From Proruminimicrobium sp964487915 (lineage in GTDB: Bacteria; Elusimicrobiota; Endomicrobiia; Endomicrobiales; Endomicrobiaceae), in assembly GCA_964487915.1 (NCBI GenBank), contig CAZASN010000001.1, forward strand, positions 372,001-436,000: DNA of 64,000 nucleotides, written 5' to 3'. This document shows, piece after piece, positions 45,060-53,527 of the stretch. The translations under genes and the position numbers were made by a program. The notes below the pieces were generated by a model that saw only the letters and a program-made list of their open reading frames with translations, was not told the origin of the DNA and searched no databases. The first letter of the stretch is position 1; every line of letters starts with the position of its first letter.

Positions 45060-45469
45060 TAGATTTCGGAATAAGCATTTCAAAACAACAGTTGTTGCAA
45101 AAAAAGTTTGAAAGATTTAATATTAAAGAAAGCGATATCGCCGAAAAATTTGTTCATTCGTCCGGTCACGGCGGGCAAAATCTCAATAAAGTGGCGACCT
45201 GCGTATATTTGAAACACATACCGACTTCAATAGAAATTAAATGCCAGAAATACAGAACGCAGCTTTTAAACAGATATGCCGCCAGAAAAATGCTGGCTGA
45301 TATGATTGAATCAAAAATTTTGGGAGAAAAAAGCGAAAGGGTAAAAGAAATAGAAAAAATAAGAAGGCAAAAGAGAAAACGATCAAAAAGAGCAAAAGAA
45401 AAAATGCTTGATAATAAAAAAATAAACTCTGAAAAAAAACAAAACAGAAAAAGACCGGAATATTTATGA
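45056..45469 (+). CDS. Small GGQ-domain peptide-release factor, ArfB-like
   Basis: A 137-residue protein with the catalytic motif SSGHGGQNLNK (GGQ at 39-41) of class I release factors but no codon-recognition domain. The last 45 residues are strongly basic (RRQKRKRSKRAKEK), like the tail that ArfB/ICT1 places in the empty mRNA channel of stalled ribosomes. It probably frees peptides from ribosomes without a stop codon. It overlaps its neighbours by 4 bp on both sides. Confidence 0.82.
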   Translation: MIDFGISISKQQLLQKKFERFNIKESDIAEKFVHSSGHGGQNLNKVATCVYLKHIPTSIEIKCQKYRTQLLNRYAARKMLADMIESKILGEKSERVKEIEKIRRQKRKRSKRAKEKMLDNKKINSEKKQNRKRPEYL

Positions 45470-47103
45470 AAATAGCGATAGCTCAGGTAAATCAGAAGGC
45501 CGGCGATATCAAAGGCAACAGGCGCAAAATAGTAGATTATGTCCGTTCGGCAAAAAAACAGAATGCCGATTTGGTTATATTTCCCGAATTTGCGATGATA
45601 GGCGGGTATGTTGAGGATTTGCTCCTAAATAAAAATTTCATTGATAAAAATTATGAAAATATTGAAATCATTACCACGCGTTCCGATTTGGATTCAATGA
45701 TAACCCTTATCGGGACGGTTTCAAATGATAAATTTGAAAAAGAACATATAATAAACACTGTTTCAATGTTTACAAAAAATACTATGAAAGTCGTGGCGTC
45801 AAAGGATATTCTTGACGATTCCGATTTTAAAGATTCAAAATATTTTAAAAGATCCGGATTTTCAAATGTGTTTAAAATTCATGATAAAAATTTTGCATGC
45901 GTAATAGCCGACAGTCCTGTTTCGGTTTTAAAAAATGTGGAGAAAGCTTCGTGGCTGGGAGTTGACGTTATAGCGGTATTCAGCTGTTCTTCTTACTACA
46001 AAGGCAAAACGGCTCATATAAGAGAAATATTGAAAAAAGCGGCAAAAGAATATAATGTAGATATCGCTTACGTTAATATGGCAGGCGCGCAGGACGGTTT
46101 TGTTTTTGACGGCGGAAGTTTTTATGTCGCCAAAGAAGGCGTTTTTAAGGCTTTGTTGAAAAATTTTGAAGAAGAGTTGCGCGTTTTTGACACCGACGGA
46201 AAAAATGTTGAAGAAAATGAAGAAAATATCGCAAAAGAAATGTATGATGCTTCCGTTTTGGGATTAAAAGATTATTGCGTTAAAAACGGTTTTAAAAAAT
46301 GCACTTTTGGCGTAAGCGGCGGCATAGATTCCGCTCTTACTCTTGCGATAGCGGTTGACGCGTTAGGCGCTGAAAACGTTATCGCCGTTTTTATGCCTTC
46401 CGAACACACTTCCGATGAAAGTATTCAATATGCCGGCGAATTATGCGCAAGATTCGGCGTTAAAATGCATACGATTTCTATAAATGATATTTATAATTCT
46501 TATTTAAAAAATTTTGAAAAAATTTTTGAAGGCGCCAATAAAGATTTAACGGAAGAAAATATTCAGGCAAGAATAAGAAACAACATACTTATGTCTCTTT
46601 CAAATAAATTCGGATATATATCTTTGTGCACATGCAACAAGTCGGAAGACGCCGTAGGCTACAGCACTTTATACGGAGATGCCGGAGGCGGTTATGCCCC
46701 TATAAGCGATCTTTTAAAAAAAGAAGTATATCTTTTGGCAAAATACGTAAATAAAACGGCAGGTTCGGAGTTAATTCCCGAAGAGATAATCAAAAGAGTG
46801 CCGACGGCTGAACTGAAGCCGGGGCAGAAAGACTCCGATTCATTGCCTGAATATAATGTTTTGGACGATATTCTTGAAAAGATTTTTTATAAAAACATGA
46901 AATATCAAGAAATTATTGATTCCGGAGTTTCTAAAGAAGAACTTGATAAAGTGTCTTCTCTGATTTTTTGCTCCGAATACAAAAGGCGCCAGGCTCCGGT
47001 AGGAACAAAGGTAAGCAGGGCCGCTTTTCTTAAGAATACACAATTTCCGATCACAAACGGATATATATGGGAACATACTTCAGGGGACATAGACAAAGAA
47101 TAA
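45466..47103 (+). CDS. nadE: NAD synthetase with nitrilase-like N-terminal domain lacking the catalytic Cys
   Basis: The C-terminal synthetase (about 275-545) has the ATP loop GVSGGIDSAL and CNKSEDAVGYSTLYGDAGGGYAPISDL, so NAD formation looks intact. The N-terminal nitrilase-like domain normally frees ammonia from glutamine with a Glu-Lys-Cys triad. Glu41 (FPEF) and Lys113 are present, but where the Cys of the CED motif is expected the sequence reads IADS (Ala148). A Cys lies three residues earlier (C145), which does not fit the usual spacing. The gene is coupled to the ArfB-like gene by ATGA and overlaps radC by 37 bp. Confidence 0.9.
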   Translation: MKIAIAQVNQKAGDIKGNRRKIVDYVRSAKKQNADLVIFPEFAMIGGYVEDLLLNKNFIDKNYENIEIITTRSDLDSMITLIGTVSNDKFEKEHIINTVSMFTKNTMKVVASKDILDDSDFKDSKYFKRSGFSNVFKIHDKNFACVIADSPVSVLKNVEKASWLGVDVIAVFSCSSYYKGKTAHIREILKKAAKEYNVDIAYVNMAGAQDGFVFDGGSFYVAKEGVFKALLKNFEEELRVFDTDGKNVEENEENIAKEMYDASVLGLKDYCVKNGFKKCTFGVSGGIDSALTLAIAVDALGAENVIAVFMPSEHTSDESIQYAGELCARFGVKMHTISINDIYNSYLKNFEKIFEGANKDLTEENIQARIRNNILMSLSNKFGYISLCTCNKSEDAVGYSTLYGDAGGGYAPISDLLKKEVYLLAKYVNKTAGSELIPEEIIKRVPTAELKPGQKDSDSLPEYNVLDDILEKIFYKNMKYQEIIDSGVSKEELDKVSSLIFCSEYKRRQAPVGTKVSRAAFLKNTQFPITNGYIWEHTSGDIDKE

Positions 47104-47741
47104 AAGAAAGGTTTTTGCGCTCCGGGTTAAAGGATTGGAAAGATTATGAAATCCTTGAACTGGCGTTGACTTTTGCCGTTGCCCGCAAAGATACTAAACA
47201 AACAGCCAAACAGCTTATTGAAAAATTCGGAAGCCTGAAAAATGTGCTTAATTCCGATATTGAAAAATTAAAAGAAATAAAGGGAATAAAAGAACATGCC
47301 TCTTTCTTTATTTCTTTTTTAAAAAATTTTGCAGTAAAATATGCAGAACTTGAACTCGCCGAAAAAGAAAAAATATCTTCTCCGTCTGATACCGTTGTCT
47401 TTTTGAAAACGTTAATAGGCTCTTCTAAAGATGAAATTTTTTACGCTATTTTTATGAATGCTTCAAATAAAATTTTATTTTATGACGAAATCAACAGAGG
47501 CGTAGTAAATAAATCCGCCGTTTATCCGAGAAAAATCGTCGAGTTAGCCTTAAAAAATAACGCGACATCGGTAATTATCGCGCACAATCATCCGGGAGGC
47601 GGGTGCAAACCTTCGCAAAATGATATAATAGCTACTGAGGCAGTTTTAAAAGCTTTGAAAACCGTGGATGTTTCTTTATTGGATCATATAATAGTTACCG
47701 ACAAAAATTATTACAGCTTTAAAGATAACGGATTAATTTAA
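47067..47741 (+). CDS. radC: RadC family JAB-domain protein
   Basis: An N-terminal helix-hairpin-helix part (GHRQRIKERF..., DYEILELAL, FGSLKNVL) is followed by an MPN/JAB domain with the metal motif HNHPGGGCKPSQND (His, His, Ser, Asp). RadC was named as a DNA-repair gene, but its role is unsettled. The start at 47067 lies inside nadE; the sequence from there matches the family N-terminus, so the overlap seems real. Confidence 0.88.
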   Translation: MGTYFRGHRQRIKERFLRSGLKDWKDYEILELALTFAVARKDTKQTAKQLIEKFGSLKNVLNSDIEKLKEIKGIKEHASFFISFLKNFAVKYAELELAEKEKISSPSDTVVFLKTLIGSSKDEIFYAIFMNASNKILFYDEINRGVVNKSAVYPRKIVELALKNNATSVIIAHNHPGGGCKPSQNDIIATEAVLKALKTVDVSLLDHIIVTDKNYYSFKDNGLI

Positions 47742-47752
47742 AGGAGAACAAA

Positions 47753-49174
47753 GTGAGCGGGTTATTCGGAGTTATTTCAAAAAGCGATTGTTCGGAGTTT
47801 TTAATTTATGGGACGGATTATCATACTCACATGGGTTCAGAATACGGCGGACTTGCGGTACTGGATAAAGATTTTTCAAGATATATCCATAAAATGAGCA
47901 ATGCAAATTTCAGAGACAGATTCTTTGAAAATATAAAAGAATTAAAAATAACAAAAGGCATCGGATGTATAAGCGATTTGGATGAACAGCCGATATATAT
48001 AAAATCCAATTTGGGAGATTTTTGTATCGTTACGACGGGCAGAATAGAAAATATAAAAGAATTATCCGAAAGCTTAATGAAAACAGGCGTTTGTTTTACG
48101 GAATTCAGCAAAGATTGCGTAAATATGACCGAAGTTATAGCAAGAATCGTGACAAGCAGTTCAAGTATTGTTGAAGGAATAAAAAAAGTTTTTCAAAAAA
48201 TAAAAGGCTCCTGTTCTCTATTGATACTCAGCAGAGAAGGATTATATGTCGCAAGAGATTATTACGGAAGAACTTCATTAATTTTAGGCAAAAATCAGGA
48301 TTCAATCGCCGTCTGTTCCGAGACTTGCGCGTTTACAAACTTAGGATATAAGATAATCAGAGATTTAAATCCCGGAGAAATTGTATTAATTAACCAGGAT
48401 GAAATAAAAACGTTATATCATGGCGAGAAGCAAAAGAAAATTTGTGCGTTTTTATGGATATATACCGGATTTCCGGCGTCAGATTATGAAGGAATAAATT
48501 CTGAAATTGTAAGGGAAAAATGCGGCAAGGCATTGGCAAAAAGAGACAAAGATATAAAAGCGGATTTTGTAGCCGGCGTTCCGGATTCGGGAATAGCGCA
48601 TGCAATCGGATATGCAATGGAATCTAAACTGCCGTTTAGAAGAGCTCTTGTGAAATATACTCCTACTTACGGCAGAAGCTATACGCCGCCGTCTCAATTT
48701 TTAAGAGATCTTACGGCAAAAATGAAATTAGTGCCGATAAAAGAAATTGTTAACGGAAACAGTCTTGTAATTCTTGAAGATTCAATTGTAAGGGGAACGC
48801 AGCTGAAAAATTTTACCGTTGAAAAATTATGGAACTGCGGAGCAAAAGAAATTCATGTAAGACCGGCATGTCCTCCGTTGATGTTTCCGTGTTTGTATTG
48901 TAACGCTACCAGAACCAACAGCGAACTTGTTACAAGAAGAGCGATAAAAGAAATAGAAGGCAAAGAAATTGAAAATATAGACAAATACTTGGATTACACG
49001 ACGCCTCAATATGCAAAAATGATAGAATGGATTCGTAAAGATCTCAATATTACATCATTAAAATATCAGACGCTTGAGGATATGATAGAAGCCATAGGAT
49101 TGCCGGAGCAGGATTTATGTACATTTTGTTGGGACGGGAAAGGATGCAAAGGATGCGAAAATGAAACAGTATGA
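47753..49174 (+). CDS. PurF-like amidophosphoribosyltransferase with degenerate glutaminase domain
   Basis: The C-terminal phosphoribosyltransferase half has the PRPP loop LEDSIVRGTQ (341-350) and cysteines that match the Fe-S ligands of Bacillus PurF (C231, C380 and a C456/C459 pair). The N-terminal Ntn half keeps the fold pattern but not the chemistry: the nucleophile Cys after Met is Ser (MSGLFG), the usual HVRYST is replaced by CISDLD, and the NG pair by TG. It starts with GTG after AAGGAG. No other PurF is in the window. It may use free ammonia or regulate. Confidence 0.85.
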   Translation: MSGLFGVISKSDCSEFLIYGTDYHTHMGSEYGGLAVLDKDFSRYIHKMSNANFRDRFFENIKELKITKGIGCISDLDEQPIYIKSNLGDFCIVTTGRIENIKELSESLMKTGVCFTEFSKDCVNMTEVIARIVTSSSSIVEGIKKVFQKIKGSCSLLILSREGLYVARDYYGRTSLILGKNQDSIAVCSETCAFTNLGYKIIRDLNPGEIVLINQDEIKTLYHGEKQKKICAFLWIYTGFPASDYEGINSEIVREKCGKALAKRDKDIKADFVAGVPDSGIAHAIGYAMESKLPFRRALVKYTPTYGRSYTPPSQFLRDLTAKMKLVPIKEIVNGNSLVILEDSIVRGTQLKNFTVEKLWNCGAKEIHVRPACPPLMFPCLYCNATRTNSELVTRRAIKEIEGKEIENIDKYLDYTTPQYAKMIEWIRKDLNITSLKYQTLEDMIEAIGLPEQDLCTFCWDGKGCKGCENETV

Positions 49175-49406
49175 AAAAATAACGCTGTATTCTTTAAGCA
49201 CATGTTTTTGGTGCGCGAAAATTAAAAAACTTTTAAATGAGCTGGACGTATCTTTTGAAGAAATATACGTTGATTTGCTTGACGAAAAAGAACAAATCGG
49301 AATAATGGCGCATCTTAAGGCTAAGGATACGTTTCCGATACTTATTATTGACGGTAAATATATTATAGGCTATGACGAAGAAGCCGTGAAAAAATTATTT
49401 GAATGA
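49161..49406 (+). CDS. Glutaredoxin-like protein
   Basis: An 81-residue thioredoxin-fold protein with the redox motif CFWC near residue 15-18 and the cis-Pro loop TFPILIIDGKYIIGYDEE. It likely reduces disulfides in the cytoplasm. It overlaps the PurF-like gene by 14 bp; a role in keeping that Fe-S protein reduced is possible but not shown. Confidence 0.87.
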   Translation: MKQYEKITLYSLSTCFWCAKIKKLLNELDVSFEEIYVDLLDEKEQIGIMAHLKAKDTFPILIIDGKYIIGYDEEAVKKLFE

Positions 49407-49435
49407 CGCAATACTCGGATTAAACCTGTTTATGC

Positions 49436-49465
49436 TTGAAAAATAAAGATAAAATTTAGTATAAT
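49436..49465 (+). promoter_or_regulatory. Promoter of the rimP-nusA-infB operon
   Basis: TTGAAA (49436-49441), 18-bp spacer and perfect TATAAT (49460-49465), with a start near 49472. This gives a leader of about 68 nt that contains the hairpin described next. Confidence 0.75.
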
Positions 49466-49497
49466 ACAAAAACACAGTATGTTCTGGGTATATCTCG

Positions 49498-49525
49498 GGT
49501 GGCCGGAAGGTCACCTTTTGTTTTT
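49498..49525 (+). promoter_or_regulatory. Terminator-like hairpin (attenuator) in the rimP-nusA leader
   Basis: GGTGGCC (49498-49504) pairs with GGTCACC (49509-49515) with one G-U pair, closed by a GGAA tetraloop, and is followed by TTTTGTTTTT. This is a textbook intrinsic-terminator shape between the operon promoter and the rimP start codon. No clear antiterminator is visible. Confidence 0.7.
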
Positions 49526-49539
49526 ATAGGATTTTTATT

Positions 49540-49995
49540 ATGAATTTAATAAATCAAATAGAAGAATTATTAACGCCTGAAGCGGCAAATGAAGTTATAG
49601 AAATAGTTGATATTGAATTTGTGAAAGAAAACGGACAAAAAATATTAAGAATTTTTATAGATAATGAAAATGGAATTAACCTTGACGACTGCGCAAAAAT
49701 GAGCCATATTTTCGGCGTTAAACTTGATGAAGCCGATATTATAAAAGAAGAATACGTTATGGAAGTTTCATCTCCGGGAATTGACAGAATTTTAAAGAAA
49801 GAAAAAGATTTTTTGCGTTTTAAAGGATTTAAAATCAAAGTTACGACGGCAGCCGCAATAAATAATCAAAAGCATTTTTCTGGCCGATTAGCGGCAGCCG
49901 CAGACAATAAAATAGTTATGGATGATTTAACCAACGGAATAGTTGAAATAGAAATATCAAATATTATAAGGGCAAAAGTTGATCCGGAAATTTAA
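49540..49995 (+). CDS. rimP: Ribosome maturation factor RimP
   Basis: Helps assemble the 30S subunit. The 151-residue protein has the family pattern VVDIEFVKENGQKILRIFIDNE-like strands (split here), LDDCAKMSHIFGVKLDE and the strongly conserved EVSSPGIDRILKKEKDF segment near 75. It is the first gene of the classic rimP-nusA-infB-rbfA-truB order and lies behind the leader hairpin. Confidence 0.94.
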   Translation: MNLINQIEELLTPEAANEVIEIVDIEFVKENGQKILRIFIDNENGINLDDCAKMSHIFGVKLDEADIIKEEYVMEVSSPGIDRILKKEKDFLRFKGFKIKVTTAAAINNQKHFSGRLAAAADNKIVMDDLTNGIVEIEISNIIRAKVDPEI

Positions 49996-50009
49996 AAGAG
50001 GAGAAAAAT

Positions 50010-51263
50010 ATGTCAAGCGAACTTTTAACGGCACTTGAAACAATACAAAAGGAAAAAAAGATACCGAAAGAAGATATTTTGCATGTTATTGAAAATGCAC
50101 TGGTATCGGCATATAAAAAACATGTAGGAAAAAATGTCAATGTTGAGGCAAAAGTTGATCCTGAAACCGGAGCAATGTCTGCATTCGTTATAAAAAAAGT
50201 AGTTGAAAGCGTTATAAATCCGTTAACGGATATTACGGTTCAGGAAGCCAAAAAACTCGGGCAGAACGTTAAAATAGGAGACGACGTCCGTATTCCTCTT
50301 GATACCGAAGATTTTTCAAGAATTGCGGCTCAGACTGCCAAACAGGTTATAGTGCAAAAAATCAGAGAATCTGAAAGGGATTCTTTGTATGAGGAAATGA
50401 AGGGAAAGATAGGAGAAATGGTAAACGGATCTATTTATAAAATCGCAAATAAAAATATAATCGTTGATTTGGGAAGAAGCGAAGCGATACTTCCTATTTC
50501 GGAACAGGTCCCGAAGGAAAAATTTTCAGTGGGACAGCATATAAGGGCAATTATTATAAAAGCTGAAAAAAATATAAAAGGACCCAATACTGTTTTATCA
50601 AGGGCGCATCCCGATTTGGTAAAAGTTTTATTTGAACTTGAAGTGCCGGAAATATATGAAAAAATAGTTGATATCGTAGGTATAGTTAGAGAACCCGGTT
50701 TAAGAACAAAGGTTTCGGTAATATCGCATAATCCGAAAGTTGATCCGGTAGGAGCCTGCGTCGGAGTTAAAGGGGCAAGAATAAAGCCTATTATAGACGA
50801 ACTTAAAGGAGAAAGAATAGATTTGATTCCTTTTTCAAATGATCCTGTAAAATATATTTCCGCGGCGTTGTCTCCGGCTAAAGTTTTGAGCGTGACAATT
50901 GTTTCCGAGATAGATAAAAAAGCAGAGGTCATAGTGGCTGATGACATGCTTTCTCTGGCTATAGGCAAATCAGGCCATAACGTCAGGCTTGCCGCAAGAC
51001 TTACGGGCTGGAATATTGACGTTAAATCCGAGGAACAAAAAAGACAGGCAAGCGAGCAGAAACTAGAAGCCCAGGCTTCGGAGTTGGAACAATTGAAGGG
51101 TATAAGTCAGAAAAACATAGATTTGTTGGCCGCAGCGGGACTTACAAACCTTAAAAAAATAGCCGAGCTGACCATTGACGATTTGACGACATTGCCCGGC
51201 ATAGGTCCGAAAACTGCCGAAAAAATTATAGAATCAGCAAAAGAAGTTGTTTCTAAAAAATAG
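50010..51263 (+). CDS. nusA: Transcription termination/antitermination factor NusA
   Basis: Binds RNA polymerase and affects pausing and termination. Domains in order: N-terminal polymerase-binding (1-125), S1 (about 130-200), two KH domains (GVKGARIKPI near 255 and AIGKSGHNVRLAARLTGW near 315), then a helix-hairpin-helix tail (LTTLPGIGPKTAEKI). AGAGGAG precedes the ATG. The 417 residues end without the full acidic repeats of E. coli NusA. Confidence 0.96.
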   Translation: MSSELLTALETIQKEKKIPKEDILHVIENALVSAYKKHVGKNVNVEAKVDPETGAMSAFVIKKVVESVINPLTDITVQEAKKLGQNVKIGDDVRIPLDTEDFSRIAAQTAKQVIVQKIRESERDSLYEEMKGKIGEMVNGSIYKIANKNIIVDLGRSEAILPISEQVPKEKFSVGQHIRAIIIKAEKNIKGPNTVLSRAHPDLVKVLFELEVPEIYEKIVDIVGIVREPGLRTKVSVISHNPKVDPVGACVGVKGARIKPIIDELKGERIDLIPFSNDPVKYISAALSPAKVLSVTIVSEIDKKAEVIVADDMLSLAIGKSGHNVRLAARLTGWNIDVKSEEQKRQASEQKLEAQASELEQLKGISQKNIDLLAAAGLTNLKKIAELTIDDLTTLPGIGPKTAEKIIESAKEVVSKK

Positions 51264-51275
51264 GAGTTGATACAG

Positions 51276-53525
51276 ATGACAACAACAATAAAAAAAGAAA
51301 CTCACAAAAAGTCGGCGCCGGCGGATGCCAAAGATAACAACAAAGATAAAAAAGTAAAAAAAACATCCTCGGGCGTAAAAACGGCTAAAACTCCTAAATC
51401 TGAAAATAAAAAAGAGACGGCAAAAAAAATAGCGTCGCCGGTAAAAAAATCTTCGGGTGATAAAACCGCTTCCGTTAAAACCAAAATAAAAAAAGATATT
51501 AAAACAACAGATTTTTCTTCGGCAAAAACAGCAAAAAAGAAAGTTAAAGATACCGAACAAGCTGACATTGAGCGCATAAAAAAAGAAGCCGAAATTAAAC
51601 AAAAAGAAGAAGCGCGCAGGCAGGAAGAAGAAAGAATAAAAAAAGAAAAAGAAGAAGCCGAACGCAAAAGAAAAGAAGAGGAGTTGCGTTTACAGGAAGA
51701 AAAGGCCAGAAAAGAAGAAGCCGAACGTAAAAAGAAAGAAGAGTTATTGCATGCGCAGGAAAAAGAAAGCAGCAAAAATACAATAAACATAAACGAACTT
51801 ATAACGGTTAAAGATTTAGCCGAAAAGATGAAATTAAAAGTCGGAGATGTTTTAAAAAAATTACTTTTAATGGGCAGTTTTGCGACCATAAACCAGCGTT
51901 TGGATACCGATACGGCTATACTTCTTGCAAATGAATTCGGTTTTGACGCAAAGTTCGTGTCCATAGATTCCGAAGTGAAAATTGAAACAGAACACAAAGC
52001 CGACGATGTAAAAAATCTTCTGCCAAGATCTCCCATTGTTACAATAATGGGGCACGTTGACCACGGTAAAACTTCGCTTCTTGACGCTTTAAGAAAAAGC
52101 AACGTAGTAGCCGGAGAAGCCGGAGGAATTACGCAGCATATAGGCGCATACAGAGTTAAAACATCGGGCGGAGAAATTACATTTTTAGATACGCCCGGCC
52201 ATGAAGCTTTTACGGCAATGAGATCAAGAGGAGCTCATGTTACAGATATAGTAATACTTGTTGTTTCAGCCACAGACGGAGTTATGCCTCAGACTATAGA
52301 AGCCATAAATCATGCCAAAGCGGCCGGAGTTCCTATAATAGCAGCTGTAAATAAAATTGATTTGCCGACTGCAGAGCCGGCAAAAATAAGACAGGAACTC
52401 AGCAATTACGGATTACTGCCGGAAGAATGGGGCGGCGATACGATAATGGTTGATATTTCCGCAAAACAAAAATTGAATATTGAGAATTTGCTTGAAATGG
52501 TGCAGTTAAAAGCAGAAATGATGGAATTAAAAGCAAATCCGAATAAAAAAGCCGAAGGAATTGTTGTTGAGGCTAAACTTGATCCGAAAAAAGGAACGGT
52601 CGCGACCGTATTGGTTCAGAACGGAACATTAAAAGTCGGAGATAATATTGTAGTTGGAACTACTTACGGAAAAGTCAGGGCGATGATAGACGAATACGGA
52701 AAAAGATTTGACGCTGCTCTTCCGAGCATGCCGGTTGAAATTTTGGGTATTAACGAACCGCCTCAGGCAGGGGATAAATTTATAGTATTGGAACATGAAT
52801 CTCAGGCCAGAGAAATTGCAAATTCAAGAAAAGAAAAAGTAAAAGCCGATTCTTTAAGGCCTAAACATCACGTTTCATTACTTGATATCAGCGCAGGGAA
52901 AACAAAAGAATTAAAAATTATTTTAAAAACAGACGTACAGGGTTCGCTGGGAGCGTTATGCGATGCTCTTGAAAGAATGTCAAATTCGGAGATAACGCTT
53001 AAAATTATCCATAAAGGGGCCGGAGCAATAACAGAATCAGACGTTGTTTTGGCTGCCGCTTCTGACGCAATGATAGTAGGATTTAACATAAGGCCGGACG
53101 CCGCAGTTGAAAAACTTTCCGAAACTGAAGGCGTAAGCATAAATGTTTACAGAATTATTTATGAACTTATAGCCGACATTAAAGCCGCAATGGAAGGATT
53201 GCTGGATCCTGATACAAAAGAAAAAGTAATCGGCAAAGCGGTTATAAAACAGGTTTTCAAATTATCGTCGGCAGGCACAATTTCCGGATGTATGATAATA
53301 GAAGGCAAAGCCCAAAGAGGCGTAAAAGTAAGGCTGCTCAGAGATAATGTTATAGTTTTTGAGGGAAATACTTCGTCTCTGAAAAGATTTAAAGAAGACG
53401 TAAAAGAAGTTGAAAAAGGTTATGAATGCGGAATAGGGCTGGAAAATTTTTCGGATTTAAAAACATCGGATATAATTGAATTTTTTACGATAGAAAAAAC
53501 GGCAAGGAAACTGATTGAGGATTAA
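51276..53525 (+). CDS. infB: Translation initiation factor IF-2
   Basis: A GTPase that brings initiator tRNA to the ribosome. The start at 51276 is chosen because AGGAG is 9 nt upstream; a TTG directly after that site is too close. Residues 1-165 are Lys/Glu/Ala-rich and low-complexity, then comes an IF2N domain, the G domain (IMGHVDHGKTSL, DTPGHEAF, NKIDLP) and the C-terminal domains. About 749 aa. Confidence 0.97.
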   Translation: MTTTIKKETHKKSAPADAKDNNKDKKVKKTSSGVKTAKTPKSENKKETAKKIASPVKKSSGDKTASVKTKIKKDIKTTDFSSAKTAKKKVKDTEQADIERIKKEAEIKQKEEARRQEEERIKKEKEEAERKRKEEELRLQEEKARKEEAERKKKEELLHAQEKESSKNTININELITVKDLAEKMKLKVGDVLKKLLLMGSFATINQRLDTDTAILLANEFGFDAKFVSIDSEVKIETEHKADDVKNLLPRSPIVTIMGHVDHGKTSLLDALRKSNVVAGEAGGITQHIGAYRVKTSGGEITFLDTPGHEAFTAMRSRGAHVTDIVILVVSATDGVMPQTIEAINHAKAAGVPIIAAVNKIDLPTAEPAKIRQELSNYGLLPEEWGGDTIMVDISAKQKLNIENLLEMVQLKAEMMELKANPNKKAEGIVVEAKLDPKKGTVATVLVQNGTLKVGDNIVVGTTYGKVRAMIDEYGKRFDAALPSMPVEILGINEPPQAGDKFIVLEHESQAREIANSRKEKVKADSLRPKHHVSLLDISAGKTKELKIILKTDVQGSLGALCDALERMSNSEITLKIIHKGAGAITESDVVLAAASDAMIVGFNIRPDAAVEKLSETEGVSINVYRIIYELIADIKAAMEGLLDPDTKEKVIGKAVIKQVFKLSSAGTISGCMIIEGKAQRGVKVRLLRDNVIVFEGNTSSLKRFKEDVKEVEKGYECGIGLENFSDLKTSDIIEFFTIEKTARKLIED

Positions 53526-53527
53526 AA

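Noticed and set aside
47067..47103. radC start inside nadE as a start-site error
   Set aside because: The first residues from 47067 match the RadC family pattern, so the 37-bp overlap is probably genuine.
50435..50968. 177-codon minus-strand frame opposite nusA
   Set aside because: Antisense shadow of the conserved S1/KH region of NusA.
51302..52102. 266-codon minus-strand open frame opposite infB
   Set aside because: It mirrors the Lys/Glu-rich low-complexity part of IF-2, giving a Ser/Phe/Leu-rich product with no motifs; infB is certain.
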